Origin: Bacillus sp. Cs-700
Lineage (GTDB): Bacteria > Bacillota > Bacilli > Bacillales > Guptibacillaceae
Assembly (NCBI RefSeq): GCF_011082085.1
Contig: NZ_CP041063.1
Coordinates: forward strand, 682,001 to 746,000
Length of the DNA: 64,000 nucleotides
Direction of reading: 5' to 3'
Part shown: positions 26,162 to 35,391 of the stretch, one piece after another
Numbering within the stretch: position 1 is the first letter of the stretch
How the letters are laid out: every line of letters starts with the position of its first letter
The notes under the pieces: model-generated
What the model saw: only the letters and a program-made list of their open reading frames with translations
What the model was told of the DNA's origin: nothing
Database searches by the model: none
Made by a program: the position numbers and the translations under genes

Positions 26162-27331
26162 TTATTCTCGCTCTAAAACGGTGGCTATTCCTTGACCTCC
26201 ACCAATACAAGCAGTGATCAGCGCATATCTTCCTTCTCGACGATCAAGCTCATAAATCGCTTTTGTTGCTAAAATAGCTCCAGTTGCACCTAATGGATGA
26301 CCATGTGCAATCGCGCCACCGTTTACATTCACAACATTTTCATTCATCTTCAATTCACGATCACAAGCAAGTACCTGAGCGGCAAAAGCTTCATTAATCT
26401 CAATCAGATCCATTTCCTCGAGAGATAATCCGCTTTGTTTCAATAATTTTTGCGTAGCTGGAACAGGACCGATTCCCATGATATTCGGATCGACTCCGCT
26501 AACCGCATATCCTCTCACTACCGCAAGTGGTTTTAATCCAAGACTTTCAGCTTTTTCACGGGACATCACAATAAGAGCAGACGCCGCATCGTTTAAGCCA
26601 GAGCTTGACCCAGCTGTAACGCTTCCGCCTTTTTTAAATACGGCAGGTAATGAAGCAAGACGTTCAATCGTTGTTTCAGGTCTTGGATGTTCATCCTTTG
26701 TTACTTTAATCGGCTCGCCTTTCCGGACAGGTACATGAACAGGAGCAATTTGGGAGTCAAAATAACCTTCAGCCATGGCTTTCCCCATTCGTTCTTGACT
26801 TCTTTGTGCAAAAGCATCTTGTTCTTCTCGAGTAATGTGATATTTTTCGGCCAAATTCTCCGCTGTAATCCCCATAGGAGGATCGCCAATTTCCTCAGGA
26901 GAAAGGCGTGATTTCATAAATCGTGGAGGCATCGTACTAAATGGCTTAGATGGTTTTTCCATTAAGTATGGCGCCTGACTCATGCTTTCTGCTCCACCAA
27001 CGACATAGACATCTCCATCTCCTGATTTAATCGCTTGTGCAGCCAGATTTATCGCATTCAATCCCGATCCACACTGGCGGTCAATTGTTAGTCCTGGAAT
27101 GGCAAGAGGAAGACCGGCCTCCAACGCTGTTAGCCTCGCAATATTCCCTCCTCCACCAATAACGTTTCCGAAGATCACGTCATCGATTGATTCAACCTCT
27201 AAATTGATACGTGCTACCGCTTCTCTAAGCGCGATTGCGCCAAGCTCATGTGCTTGAATTCCAGCAAACGCACCTCCCTGTCTTCCGATCGGTGTTCGGA
27301 CGCTTGAGACAATAACTGCATCACGATTCAT
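26162..27331 (-). CDS. Thiolase, acetyl-CoA acetyltransferase family
   Basis: A 389-residue thiolase. The acyl-accepting cysteine is Cys87 in [11 protein letters not shown]; the C-terminal pair is [16 protein letters not shown] (His) and TACIGGGQG (Cys). It cleaves 3-oxoacyl-CoA into acetyl-CoA and a shorter acyl-CoA, the last step of the beta-oxidation cycle. The ATG at 27331 has AAGGGGG eight bases upstream; the in-frame ATG at 27349 lies on the ribosome site. Neighbours on both sides are SDRs. Confidence 0.92.
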   Translation of the reverse strand: MNRDAVIVSSVRTPIGRQGGAFAGIQAHELGAIALREAVARINLEVESIDDVIFGNVIGGGGNIARLTALEAGLPLAIPGLTIDRQCGSGLNAINLAAQAIKSGDGDVYVVGGAESMSQAPYLMEKPSKPFSTMPPRFMKSRLSPEEIGDPPMGITAENLAEKYHITREEQDAFAQRSQERMGKAMAEGYFDSQIAPVHVPVRKGEPIKVTKDEHPRPETTIERLASLPAVFKKGGSVTAGSSSGLNDAASALIVMSREKAESLGLKPLAVVRGYAVSGVDPNIMGIGPVPATQKLLKQSGLSLEEMDLIEINEAFAAQVLACDRELKMNENVVNVNGGAIAHGHPLGATGAILATKAIYELDRREGRYALITACIGGGQGIATVLERE

Positions 27332-27348
27332 ATGATTTTCCCCCTTCA

Positions 27349-28122
27349 TTACATTGCATGTTGTCCACCATCTACAATTAAAATATCGCCTGTTACGTAA
27401 TTCGAAGCATTTGATGCAAGAAAAAGCGCCGCACCTTTCAGATCATCATCTGTTCCAAATCGATTCAATGGGGTCGTTTCTAGCATCCTTTCACCACCAG
27501 CGTCAATTAAACCTTTGGACATTTTTGTAGGGAAAAAGCCTGGTGCAATCGCATTAACGTTGATATTATAGCTCCCCCACTTTACAGCAAGGTCTTTCGT
27601 AAATGTAATCACTGCACCTTTACTCGTGTTATAACCGATTGCATCCATGTAGCGCGGGTCAGCGCCGCCAAGACCTGCTACAGAAGCAATGTTAATGATC
27701 TTTCCACTTTTTTGTTTAATCATTTCTTTCCCAACTGCCTGGGCAAATAAGAACGTACCAGTGACGTTAACCTCCATTACTTTGTGCCAGGCTTGAAGCG
27801 GCATTTCCACTACAGGTGCCCCCCATGAAGCACCGCTGTTGTTAACGAGAATATCGATATGCCCAAATTCTTTCATTGTTTCATCCACGACATGTTGAAC
27901 TTGTTCTTGGTTTGTTACATCACATTCAAATGCTAATGATTTTACTCCAGCTTCTTTTAATTCTTGGCTTACAGCTTCACAAGCTTCCCGCTTCCTTGAA
28001 CAAATCACAACGTTTGCACCTGCCTCTGCAAATCCTTCAGCGATTTGCTTGCCAAGCCCTCTTCCTCCTCCTGTTACAATGGCTGTCTTTCCTGTTAAGT
28101 CAAATAATTGCATTACGTTCAT
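27349..28122 (-). CDS. SDR-family dehydrogenase, cluster copy 3
   Basis: A 257-residue SDR with TGGGRGLGKQIAEGF as cofactor loop (about 17-31), NNSG in place of NNAG, and catalytic Ser plus YNTSKG near 158. The arginine in CSRKREA near the end of the second strand suggests NADP(H). Its order next to the ACAD11-like dehydrogenase is the one expected if it reduces or oxidises a keto/hydroxy acyl-CoA, such as 4-oxo to 4-hydroxy; that link is inference. GGGGG precedes the ATG by eight bases. Confidence 0.88.
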   Translation of the reverse strand: MNVMQLFDLTGKTAIVTGGGRGLGKQIAEGFAEAGANVVICSRKREACEAVSQELKEAGVKSLAFECDVTNQEQVQHVVDETMKEFGHIDILVNNSGASWGAPVVEMPLQAWHKVMEVNVTGTFLFAQAVGKEMIKQKSGKIINIASVAGLGGADPRYMDAIGYNTSKGAVITFTKDLAVKWGSYNINVNAIAPGFFPTKMSKGLIDAGGERMLETTPLNRFGTDDDLKGAALFLASNASNYVTGDILIVDGGQHAM

Positions 28123-28137
28123 ATCTTATCCCCCTTA

Positions 28138-29346
28138 TCAACGATATTTCTTCAATTCCTGTCTCGCGACTGCACTGCGATGTACTTCGTCAGGACCGTC
28201 AGCTAGTCGAAGCGTTCTAGCGTTAGCCCAGTGAGCTGCTAACGTATAATCATCGCTTACACCCGCACCTCCAAATGCTTGAATGGCTCGGTCAATCACG
28301 CGAAGAGCCATATTCGGTGCAACTACTTTAATCATGGCAATTTCTGCTTTGGCTTCTTTATTTCCAACCGTATCCATCATATAAGCTGCTTTTAGTGTTA
28401 GCAGTCTCGCCTGTTCAATTTCGATACGAGAATCGGCAATCCACTCTCGAACAACGCCTTGCTCAGAGATTTTCTTTCCAAAAGCTTCACGACTTTGTAC
28501 ACGCTTACATAAATCTTCAAGTGCTCGTTCTGCCGTTCCTATTAATCTCATGCAGTGGTGAATTCGTCCAGGACCAAGTCTCCCTTGAGCAATCGCAAAA
28601 CCTTTTCCTTCTTCCCAAAGCATATTTGAAGCTGGCACCCTGACATCTTTATACTCGATTTCTGCATGTCCGTGTGGGGCATGATCATAACCAAAAACGG
28701 GTAGCACTCGCTTTATCGTGACGCCTTTCGTATCAAGTGGTACGAGAATCATAGACTGCTGTTCATGTTTAGCTGCATTTGGATCATTTTTACCCATAAC
28801 AATGGCAATCTTACATCTTGGATCTCCGGCACCAGAAGACCACCATTTTGTTCCATTGATAACGTATTCATCGCCTTCGCGTTCGATACGAGCTTGAATA
28901 TTAGTAGCGTCAGAAGAAGCCACATCTGGTTCTGTCATTGAGAAACAGGAGCGTATTTCTCCAGAAAGGAGGGGTTCTAGCCACTGTTTCTTTTGTTCGT
29001 CTGTACCGTAACGTACCAATACTTCCATATTTCCAGTATCAGGGGCAGCACAGTTAAATACTTCAGGTCCAATCATGGATCGTCCCATCACTTCACAAAG
29101 AGGAGCATACTCCGCATTTGTTAAACCAGCGCCATATTCACTTTCGGGAAGAAAAAGGTTCCATAATCCAGCATCTTTCGCTTTCTGTTTCAATTCTTCC
29201 ATGATCGGTGGAATACTTGACCATCTACTGTCCTTTGCTGAAAGCTGTTCTTCATACACTCTCTCATTTGGGTAAACATGTTCATCCATAAATGCAGTTA
29301 ATTTTTCAAGATACGATTGGCAACGCTCGGAATAGTCAAAATTCAT
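28138..29346 (-). CDS. ACAD10/11-like acyl-CoA dehydrogenase
   Basis: A 402-residue ACAD-fold flavoprotein. Distinctive stretches are [14 protein letters not shown] (about 97-110), [46 protein letters not shown] and [10 protein letters not shown], all characteristic of the dehydrogenase domain of mammalian ACAD11 and its bacterial relatives. At the usual catalytic-glutamate position (EGT) it has Asp383 in ADGPDE. In the mammalian enzyme this domain acts on 4-phosphoacyl-CoA. It is the first gene of its unit; GGAG lies 11 bases before the ATG, and a consensus promoter and operator lie upstream. Confidence 0.9.
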   Translation of the reverse strand: MNFDYSERCQSYLEKLTAFMDEHVYPNERVYEEQLSAKDSRWSSIPPIMEELKQKAKDAGLWNLFLPESEYGAGLTNAEYAPLCEVMGRSMIGPEVFNCAAPDTGNMEVLVRYGTDEQKKQWLEPLLSGEIRSCFSMTEPDVASSDATNIQARIEREGDEYVINGTKWWSSGAGDPRCKIAIVMGKNDPNAAKHEQQSMILVPLDTKGVTIKRVLPVFGYDHAPHGHAEIEYKDVRVPASNMLWEEGKGFAIAQGRLGPGRIHHCMRLIGTAERALEDLCKRVQSREAFGKKISEQGVVREWIADSRIEIEQARLLTLKAAYMMDTVGNKEAKAEIAMIKVVAPNMALRVIDRAIQAFGGAGVSDDYTLAAHWANARTLRLADGPDEVHRSAVARQELKKYR

Positions 29347-29373
29347 CTATTGTTTGCTCCTTTTAACCGATTT

Positions 29374-29393
29374 CTAACTAACCGGTTGGTATG
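29374..29393 (-). promoter_or_regulatory. TetR-type operator copy 2, at the ACAD11-like promoter
   Basis: Plus strand CTAACTAACCGGTTGGTATG, sharing ACTAACCGGTT and GTATG with copies 1 and 3. It starts 12 bases downstream of the -10 hexamer, a usual position for repression by a dimeric TetR protein. Confidence 0.8.
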
Positions 29394-29404
29394 TTCTTAC
29401 AAAC

Positions 29405-29433
29405 AGTATAAATTTATTATTCTTAATATTCAA
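29405..29433 (-). promoter_or_regulatory. Sigma-A promoter of the ACAD11-like operon
   Basis: On the minus strand TTGAAT (29433-29428), 17 bases, TATACT (29410-29405). It agrees well with the consensus and lies directly ahead of the operator and the start at 29346. Confidence 0.75.
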
Positions 29434-29449
29434 TACATTTTAACAAAAA

Positions 29450-30991
29450 TTAAAATCCAGTCGGCCAATTTGCTAGCTTTCTTTCGCTTATTGAGCCTTT
29501 TTTATAACATGCCAGTTTTAAGGTTTTAGCAAGAAACAGTCTCGTTTCACCTGGCTCAATCACATCATCAATTAAATGTTTTGCCGCTGCTTTATAAGGT
29601 GAACTATCAAAACTCCATTTTTCTAAGAGCTTCTCTCGATCCTCTTTTGGGCTTTCCGATTGCATCAATTCTCTTCCATAGACGACATTGATCCCAACTT
29701 CTGGTCCTGTAAAATTGATTTCGGCAGATGGCCATGCAACGACAAAGTCGGCTCCCATCGTAGGACCACACATATTCCCGTAAGCCGCGCCTACGCTTTT
29801 CCTTATTACAACAGATATCTTAGGAACTGTTGATTGTGCAAGGGCTTGATTCCACATCATAATCTTAGTCGGAACTTTACTTTTCTCTGCTTCAGAACTT
29901 ACTCGAAAACCCGGTATATCATGAAGAAAGATTAAGGGGATATGAAACGAATCGCACATACAAATAAAATCTGTCGCCTTTTCGCATTCTTGAACCCCTG
30001 CAGCGCCAGCATATTTCATCGGTTGATTTGCAATAATCCCAACAGACCTCCCTTCAATTCTTGTTAAGACGGTTAGTAATGCAGGTCCAAATTCTGGCTT
30101 TATCTCAAAAAAGTTCCCATTGTCAACTAACGCAGCGATCACTTTTTTCATGTTGTAGGCGCGATTTCGTTTTTCAGGAACAACAGATAGCAACTGATCA
30201 ACTCTTCTTTCTACAGAATCATCATTTAGAGAAAGTGGCGGCACTTCTTCGCTATGAGATGGAAGAAAGCTTAAGAACGTCTTTAATTGAGCAATACATT
30301 CTTCTTCGGTCTCAGCGGACTGATCGATCTGTCCAGTATAGTGATGATGTACTTCAACGCCGCCTAATTCTTCTTCTACTACTTTTTCTCCCGTAGCGAT
30401 TTCAAGCATTCTAGGTCCAGCTACTCCCATACACGTTCCATTTAATTGGGTAACAAAATCAGAAGATACCGCAAGCCACGTCGGTCCCCCAAAGCTATCA
30501 CCAAGAATGGCCGTCACCATCGGAACTTCACGATGATGCGTTAACATTTCTTGAGGAAAAAGTTTATCACTAATGCCATCAGATCCCATTCCATCTGGCA
30601 TTCGAAGGCCTCCCCCTTCACTTAAATTTACTAAAGGCAGACCTCTTTTTAAGGCATAAGCATGCGCAGCTTTCGTTTTTCGAATATGAACAGCACCTTC
30701 TGTACCGGCAAACACCGTTTTATCACCTGCCTGCACAACAACTGGACGCCCATCTACATGACCCACTCCGCAAATAACGCCATCACCTGAACTCTTTTCT
30801 TCATAACCAGGAATTTCAGAGGTGTTTAATTTCCCAAACTCAAGAAAAGATCCTTCATCAACGAGAAGCGCAATTCGTTCACGTGCCGTCTTTTTCCCTG
30901 CTGCATGAAGCGCTTCAATTTTATGTTGACCGCCCATTCGTTCCGCACGTAGTCTACGATTCTTTAAATCTTCTACGTATGATTCCATCAT
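29450..30991 (-). CDS. Acyl-CoA carboxylase carboxyltransferase (beta) subunit
   Basis: A 513-residue carboxyltransferase of the propionyl-/methylcrotonyl-CoA carboxylase class: two crotonase-like halves, N-terminal with RERIALLVDEGSFLEFG (about 37-53) and C-terminal with PQKFGGA-type and GAAYGNMCGP motifs (near 405). It transfers carboxyl from biotin to an acyl-CoA. No biotin carboxylase or biotin carrier protein lies in the window, so partners must come from elsewhere. AGGGGAG precedes the start. It is the second gene of a two-gene unit with the ligase at 31003. Confidence 0.87.
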   Translation of the reverse strand: MMESYVEDLKNRRLRAERMGGQHKIEALHAAGKKTARERIALLVDEGSFLEFGKLNTSEIPGYEEKSSGDGVICGVGHVDGRPVVVQAGDKTVFAGTEGAVHIRKTKAAHAYALKRGLPLVNLSEGGGLRMPDGMGSDGISDKLFPQEMLTHHREVPMVTAILGDSFGGPTWLAVSSDFVTQLNGTCMGVAGPRMLEIATGEKVVEEELGGVEVHHHYTGQIDQSAETEEECIAQLKTFLSFLPSHSEEVPPLSLNDDSVERRVDQLLSVVPEKRNRAYNMKKVIAALVDNGNFFEIKPEFGPALLTVLTRIEGRSVGIIANQPMKYAGAAGVQECEKATDFICMCDSFHIPLIFLHDIPGFRVSSEAEKSKVPTKIMMWNQALAQSTVPKISVVIRKSVGAAYGNMCGPTMGADFVVAWPSAEINFTGPEVGINVVYGRELMQSESPKEDREKLLEKWSFDSSPYKAAAKHLIDDVIEPGETRLFLAKTLKLACYKKGSISERKLANWPTGF

Positions 30992-31002
30992 TTCACTCCC
31001 CT

Positions 31003-32631
31003 TTACTTCTTTAATAATCTTCTTAATACTTTACCTGAAGATGTTGCAGGTAGACTTTCACGAATTTCGATTATTTTTGGTGCTTTATAAGCAGCCATAT
31101 GATTTCTAGACCACTCCATTAACTCTTCGATTGTTGTGTTAGAATGATTAGGTTGTAAGACGACGACTGCCTTAATGATTTCTCCTTTTTTTTGATCGGG
31201 AATACCAATAACAGCCGTTTGCTTAACAGCTGGATGTTCATTCATTAACGCTTCAACGTCCTCCGGAAAAACACTATAACCAGAGCTCTTAATCATTTCC
31301 TTCACACGGCCTCTAAAAAATAAGTAGCCTTCTTCATCAAGATAGCCGATGTCACCTGTATATACCCACCCATTGTTGAGAGAAGCAGTCGTCTCATCAG
31401 GTCGATTGTAATACCCTTTAAAAACCCCTGGACTTTTAATGACAATTTCCCCCTCTTCAAGAGGAGCGACTTCTTCCCTCTTCTTATTTACGATTTTTAG
31501 ATTTGTTTCATGAATAGGAATGCCACAGCTTCCAAACTTCACTTTTTCAGCTGGCATAAACGTGTCACATGTATGCGTCTCACTTAAGCCATAGGAAGCT
31601 TCATATAATAGACAGCCATTCGTTGCTTTCTTCCATTGATCTGCGAGATTTCTAGTTACTTGCACACCAAAGCTTGTGGCTAAATTAAGTCGAAGCGATG
31701 TTAAATCTCGTTCGTTCAGACCAGGCATTTGCAAGATAGCTCCGTTCATAGGAGCGATACTATACCACATTGAAATGCGGTGATCTTCTATTGCTGATAC
31801 GACCGTTTCTGCATCAAACCGACTGAGCAGCACAGTTTCATTACCGCTATAAACAGGTAAGTTAACTCCCATTACCATTCCAGCAATATGACATAACGGG
31901 GCGATCGCTAATAATTTGTCGTCTTGTTTAATTTGATTGCAGGTCACCGTAGCAGCAGTTTTGAATAAAGCGTTCTCATAACTGAGCATTGCTGCTTTAG
32001 GTCTGCCCGTTGTTCCCGATGTAAACACCATTAAACACACATCATCTAATTTGACGGGGGCAGTTTGAAATGAAACTTCTTCTGTATCATAGAGAGACTC
32101 TAAAGTTGTAAATCTTGAAGATTTAATAGGGGATTCTAATTCAGATGGCACGCTTTTGGACTGCTCTGGGGAAAAAAGTGATGTATAAGAAACCGTTAGA
32201 ATAAAGGAAAGAGCTTCCTCAATTTTTTCTAGCATCGGTAGAAGTTCTATCCCACATATGATTCCTTTCATGTCTGCTTCTTTAATTAAGTAAGTAAGCT
32301 CAGAAGTTTTATACATAGGATTTAACGGTACAACAACTGCTCCAATCTTTTGAATAGCATAGTGAGCAATAAGATATTGTGGACAATTCTGCATAAACAA
32401 GGCAATATGATCCCCTTGTCTGATACCAATCCTTTTTAAATAGTTTGCAAGCTGATTTGAATGTTGGTTCCATTTCTCCCAAGTTAATTGATAGCTATAG
32501 TAATCAATGGCAACTTCGCTTGGTTTTTGATCCGCGTGAATGGAAAGATACTCATGGAGGGGTCTTTTTCCATATCGATAAGTTAATGTAGAAGGAACTG
32601 CATCTGGCCAAAATGATATTAGCTTTTCCAC
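31003..32631 (-). CDS. Acyl-CoA ligase, first gene of its operon
   Basis: A 542-residue ANL enzyme. FTSGTTGRPKAAML is the P-loop (near 205), SYGLSETHTCD is motif A5, YTGDIGYLDEEGYLFFRGR carries the hinge, and ATSSGKVLRRLL holds the C-terminal lysine. All catalytic positions are kept. It follows directly a promoter overlapped by TetR-type operator copy 3 and is followed by the carboxyltransferase after 11 bases. It is closer in wording to the ligase at 9340 than to the long-chain type at 23766, suggesting a related unusual acid as substrate. Confidence 0.9.
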   Translation of the reverse strand: MEKLISFWPDAVPSTLTYRYGKRPLHEYLSIHADQKPSEVAIDYYSYQLTWEKWNQHSNQLANYLKRIGIRQGDHIALFMQNCPQYLIAHYAIQKIGAVVVPLNPMYKTSELTYLIKEADMKGIICGIELLPMLEKIEEALSFILTVSYTSLFSPEQSKSVPSELESPIKSSRFTTLESLYDTEEVSFQTAPVKLDDVCLMVFTSGTTGRPKAAMLSYENALFKTAATVTCNQIKQDDKLLAIAPLCHIAGMVMGVNLPVYSGNETVLLSRFDAETVVSAIEDHRISMWYSIAPMNGAILQMPGLNERDLTSLRLNLATSFGVQVTRNLADQWKKATNGCLLYEASYGLSETHTCDTFMPAEKVKFGSCGIPIHETNLKIVNKKREEVAPLEEGEIVIKSPGVFKGYYNRPDETTASLNNGWVYTGDIGYLDEEGYLFFRGRVKEMIKSSGYSVFPEDVEALMNEHPAVKQTAVIGIPDQKKGEIIKAVVVLQPNHSNTTIEELMEWSRNHMAAYKAPKIIEIRESLPATSSGKVLRRLLKK

Positions 32632-32644
32632 TTTACCATCCTTT

Positions 32645-32664
32645 CATACTAACCGTTTAGTATG
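32645..32664 (-). promoter_or_regulatory. TetR-type operator copy 3
   Basis: CATACTAACCGTTTAGTATG is a 20-base palindrome with a single mismatched pair at the centre. It lies between the -10 element and the ribosome site of the ligase gene, and is the most symmetrical of the three copies. Confidence 0.85.
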
Positions 32665-32674
32665 TTTCTCTTTC

Positions 32675-32704
32675 ATCATACAATTTGTGATTATCCTAAT
32701 TCAA
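32675..32704 (-). promoter_or_regulatory. Sigma-A promoter of the ligase/carboxyltransferase operon
   Basis: On the minus strand TTGAAT (32704-32699), 18 bases, TATGAT (32680-32675). The operator begins 10 bases downstream. Confidence 0.65.
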
Positions 32705-32775
32705 CATAAATTTCATGTTTTACCTTATAAAAATTGGGGATATATGTTTTATTCATATTAGAAAGGAAGATCAAC

Positions 32776-32907
32776 ATGAATCAAAACTTATACCAACTGA
32801 CAAATGAAGAAGATTTAAAAGAACGTAACCCTCTATTTGCTGCAATTATTTTTAATGGATTTATGGCCATTAATGAAAATAAATATGATACGTTATCTAC
32901 TGACTAA
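32776..32907 (+). CDS. Hypothetical 43-residue protein
   Basis: ATG at 32776 with AAGGAAG seven bases upstream, 43 codons, and a terminator four bases after the stop. The peptide begins MNQNLYQLTNEEDLKER, is acidic, and has a short hydrophobic middle (LFAAIIFNGFMAI) too short for a sure membrane helix. I recognise no family. Good translation signals and its own terminator argue for a real small gene. Confidence 0.55.
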   Translation: MNQNLYQLTNEEDLKERNPLFAAIIFNGFMAINENKYDTLSTD

Positions 32908-32910
32908 AAA

Positions 32911-32942
32911 TAAAAAATCCTGCCATTAGGCAGGATTTTTGA
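32911..32942. terminator. Bidirectional terminator
   Basis: AAAAAATCCTGCC and GGCAGGATTTTT pair with a four-base loop. It serves the small gene on the plus strand and the carboxypeptidase on the minus strand. Confidence 0.9.
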
Positions 32943-32943
32943 A

Positions 32944-34470
32944 TTAACTATTTTGAAGACGATATACGTTTGAATACTTTTCTTCAAGATATTGAATCAA
33001 GTATTCAGCATTCAAGCCCTCTCCGGTTATATCCTTTATGATTTCAATTGGCTCCTTTAGTTTACCAAACTGATGAATGTTTTCTGTAAGCCACTCTTTA
33101 ATAGGCATTAAATTCCCTTTTTCTAAAAGTTCATCAAACTGAGGAAGATCTTTCAGCATAGCATTCTTCAATTGTGCTGCATAAATGTATCCAAGCGCAT
33201 AGGATGGGAAGTAACCAAATGAGCCCCCTGACCAGTGAACATCCTGAAGAACCCCAACTGCATCATTGTCTGGCGTTATTCCTAAATACTCTTCCATCTT
33301 CTCATTCCAGATCGTTGGCAAGTCTTTCACTTCAATTTCCCCATTTATTAACCCTTTTTCAATTTCATAACGGACCATAATATGAAGCGCATACGTCATT
33401 TCGTCTGCTTCAATGCGAATGAGAGAAGGCCCAGCAACGTTAATGGCACGGTAGTAGTCTTCTAACGAAACATCATCAAACTGACCTGTTGAATAGCTTT
33501 TAAGCTTTTCATAATTATTTTCCCAAAATGACTGATGGCGCCCAACAAAGTTTTCCCAGAAAAGAGACTGCGATTCATGAATGCCCATTGATGTACCGGT
33601 ACATAAAGGCGTCCCAATTAATTTCGGTGATAAATTTTGTTCGTAAAGCGCATGTCCGCCTTCGTGAATCGTACCGAACACTGCTGTGCGAAAGTCCATT
33701 TCGTCATACTTTGTTGTAACACGAACATCACCTGGGTTTAACCCTGTTGCGAATGGGTGCACCGTCTTATCAAGACGACCGGCTTCAAAATCATATCCCA
33801 TTTTCTTCAATATATCCATACTAAATGCCTGCTGCTTATCTTCTGGAAAACGTTCAAATAGAAAGTCCGTTTCAGGCTGATCACTTGCTTGAACAACTTG
33901 TTGGACAAGGGGAACAATATGCTCTCTAAGTTGTTTGAAGACGCGATCAATCACCTTAACTGTAACCCCAGGTTCATACATATCAAGGAGCGTATCATAT
34001 TTATTTTCTTCATAGCCCCAATATTCGACAAACTTTTGATTGAATGCCACTAATTTTTCAAGGTAAGGTCTGAACAACTCAAAGTCAGCATTTTCTTTCG
34101 CTTCCTCCCAGATTGTTTCTGCTTTTGAACTTAAAATCACATACTCTGAATATTCTTCTGCCGGAATTTTAATGTTACGCTCATAATCTTTATGGCACTC
34201 TTCGACGGTTTTACGCGTAATTTCACTTAAATCTGCTTGTAGGTCTTCTTTTGTAAGTTGATCAAGAAACCCCTTCATTTCAGAGGAAACGGACATTTCG
34301 AAAACTTCAGAAGACATCATCCCAATAACTTCAGAACGCTGCTCAGCGCCTTTTTTGGGTGCGCCAGTTCTTAGGTCCCAATACATGACGCCAATTGCTT
34401 CATTAAAACTCATCATTTTTTTAACGAATGTTAAAAATTGCTCTTCTACTTGCTTCAACTCTGTCGTCAT
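32944..34470 (-). CDS. ypwA: M32 metallocarboxypeptidase
   Basis: A 508-residue zinc carboxypeptidase of family M32 (Taq carboxypeptidase, B. subtilis YpwA). The zinc motif HEGGH is in FGTIHEGGHALYEQ (near residue 270), with the downstream glutamate in MGIHESQSLFWEN. Further family motifs include DVRVTTKY and IRIEADEMTYALHI. It removes C-terminal residues from short peptides in the cytoplasm; the length is usual for the family. GGGG precedes the ATG by eight bases. It is monocistronic between two strong terminators or promoters. Confidence 0.93.
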   Translation of the reverse strand: MTTELKQVEEQFLTFVKKMMSFNEAIGVMYWDLRTGAPKKGAEQRSEVIGMMSSEVFEMSVSSEMKGFLDQLTKEDLQADLSEITRKTVEECHKDYERNIKIPAEEYSEYVILSSKAETIWEEAKENADFELFRPYLEKLVAFNQKFVEYWGYEENKYDTLLDMYEPGVTVKVIDRVFKQLREHIVPLVQQVVQASDQPETDFLFERFPEDKQQAFSMDILKKMGYDFEAGRLDKTVHPFATGLNPGDVRVTTKYDEMDFRTAVFGTIHEGGHALYEQNLSPKLIGTPLCTGTSMGIHESQSLFWENFVGRHQSFWENNYEKLKSYSTGQFDDVSLEDYYRAINVAGPSLIRIEADEMTYALHIMVRYEIEKGLINGEIEVKDLPTIWNEKMEEYLGITPDNDAVGVLQDVHWSGGSFGYFPSYALGYIYAAQLKNAMLKDLPQFDELLEKGNLMPIKEWLTENIHQFGKLKEPIEIIKDITGEGLNAEYLIQYLEEKYSNVYRLQNS

Positions 34471-34632
34471 ATTTTAACCCCTTTTCAATTTGATATTGTT
34501 CTTCGCATTAAATTCGACACATCTCGCTTCATTATGTAAGGATTTGTCGGAAGTTAAAAAATTCAAAAATAATCGATTTGAATATTCTCATGTTATCCTT
34601 TTGGTAAGCAAATAGTTCAAGGAGGGATTCAG

Positions 34633-34839
34633 ATGTCTATACAGAATCTGATACGCACATTCGATCAGGTAAAAGGAAGAAAGCCAGCTACCGCAGACGA
34701 ATTACTAGACTTTATCCAGGTGAATTATTTACAAGGTTCGCTCTCGTTAAATGAGTATCAAGTCTACTTTAAAGAACTTCATGCTCAGGGTGCTAAAAAA
34801 CCTGAATACTTCACGCATGAAGAGATGAAAGCCTTTTAA
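34633..34839 (+). CDS. YppF-like small protein
   Basis: A 68-residue soluble helical protein. ADELLDFIQVNYLQGSLSLNEYQVYFKELHAQGAKKPEY resembles the short Bacillus YppF-type proteins, encoded near this region in B. subtilis; the match is by eye. AGGAGG lies six bases before the ATG. It has a bidirectional terminator. Function unknown. Confidence 0.65.
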   Translation: MSIQNLIRTFDQVKGRKPATADELLDFIQVNYLQGSLSLNEYQVYFKELHAQGAKKPEYFTHEEMKAF

Positions 34840-34880
34840 TCCCTCTTGTTCTATCCTACCATAAGTTAACAATGATACGT

Positions 34881-34918
34881 AGAGGAAAAGACCTGGTACT
34901 TACCAGGTCTTTTCCTCT
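34881..34918. terminator. Bidirectional terminator with a perfect 18-bp stem
   Basis: AGAGGAAAAGACCTGGTA (34881-34898) is exactly complementary to TACCAGGTCTTTTCCTCT (34901-34918). It separates the convergent genes at 34633 and 34931. Confidence 0.88.
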
Positions 34919-34930
34919 ATTTTTGCCATT

Positions 34931-35239
34931 TCACTTAATTTCTTTTATTTCTTCAATACTTCCCCTACTAATGTAGAAAGAATCAAATATCCCAATCGCT
35001 ACTATTTGTTTATCATTCCATAATTTTGTCCGATAGATTGAAAAAAAATATACTTCTGTTCGGGAAGTTTGATCTCTTACATAGGGAACAACAGCAAGAT
35101 CCACGCCTATTTCAATAAGAGCATTTTGATCTTTCTTTAACTGCTTTCCAACCCAGCTACTATAATCAGCCTGACTTGGATTTGTAAGAAACATAATGAC
35201 GGCTACTGAAATGATCATACCAAAAATCATTTTTTTCAT
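34931..35239 (-). CDS. Secreted or membrane-anchored DUF4359-like protein
   Basis: A 102-residue protein. Residues 1-24 (MKKMIFGMIISVAVIMFLTNPSQA) are a signal peptide or single anchor; ADYSSWVGKQLKK follows, and the end has VYFFSIYRTKLWNDKQIVAIGIFDSFYI, which resembles the DUF4359 ending (FFSIY...YVGIF). It would lie on the outer face of the membrane. GGGGTG precedes the ATG. Function unknown. Confidence 0.65.
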   Translation of the reverse strand: MKKMIFGMIISVAVIMFLTNPSQADYSSWVGKQLKKDQNALIEIGVDLAVVPYVRDQTSRTEVYFFSIYRTKLWNDKQIVAIGIFDSFYISRGSIEEIKEIK

Positions 35240-35391
35240 AAATGCACCCCTTCACAGTCCAATTCTTCCTACTCTATGAAACAAACCTTCTTCTAATGAG
35301 TCATGCACATCATGTTTTATCCACACGTTTAAAGGCGATAGACACGTGGTAACACAAAAGTAAATCAAATTTTTGGAAAGGAGATTTCTTC

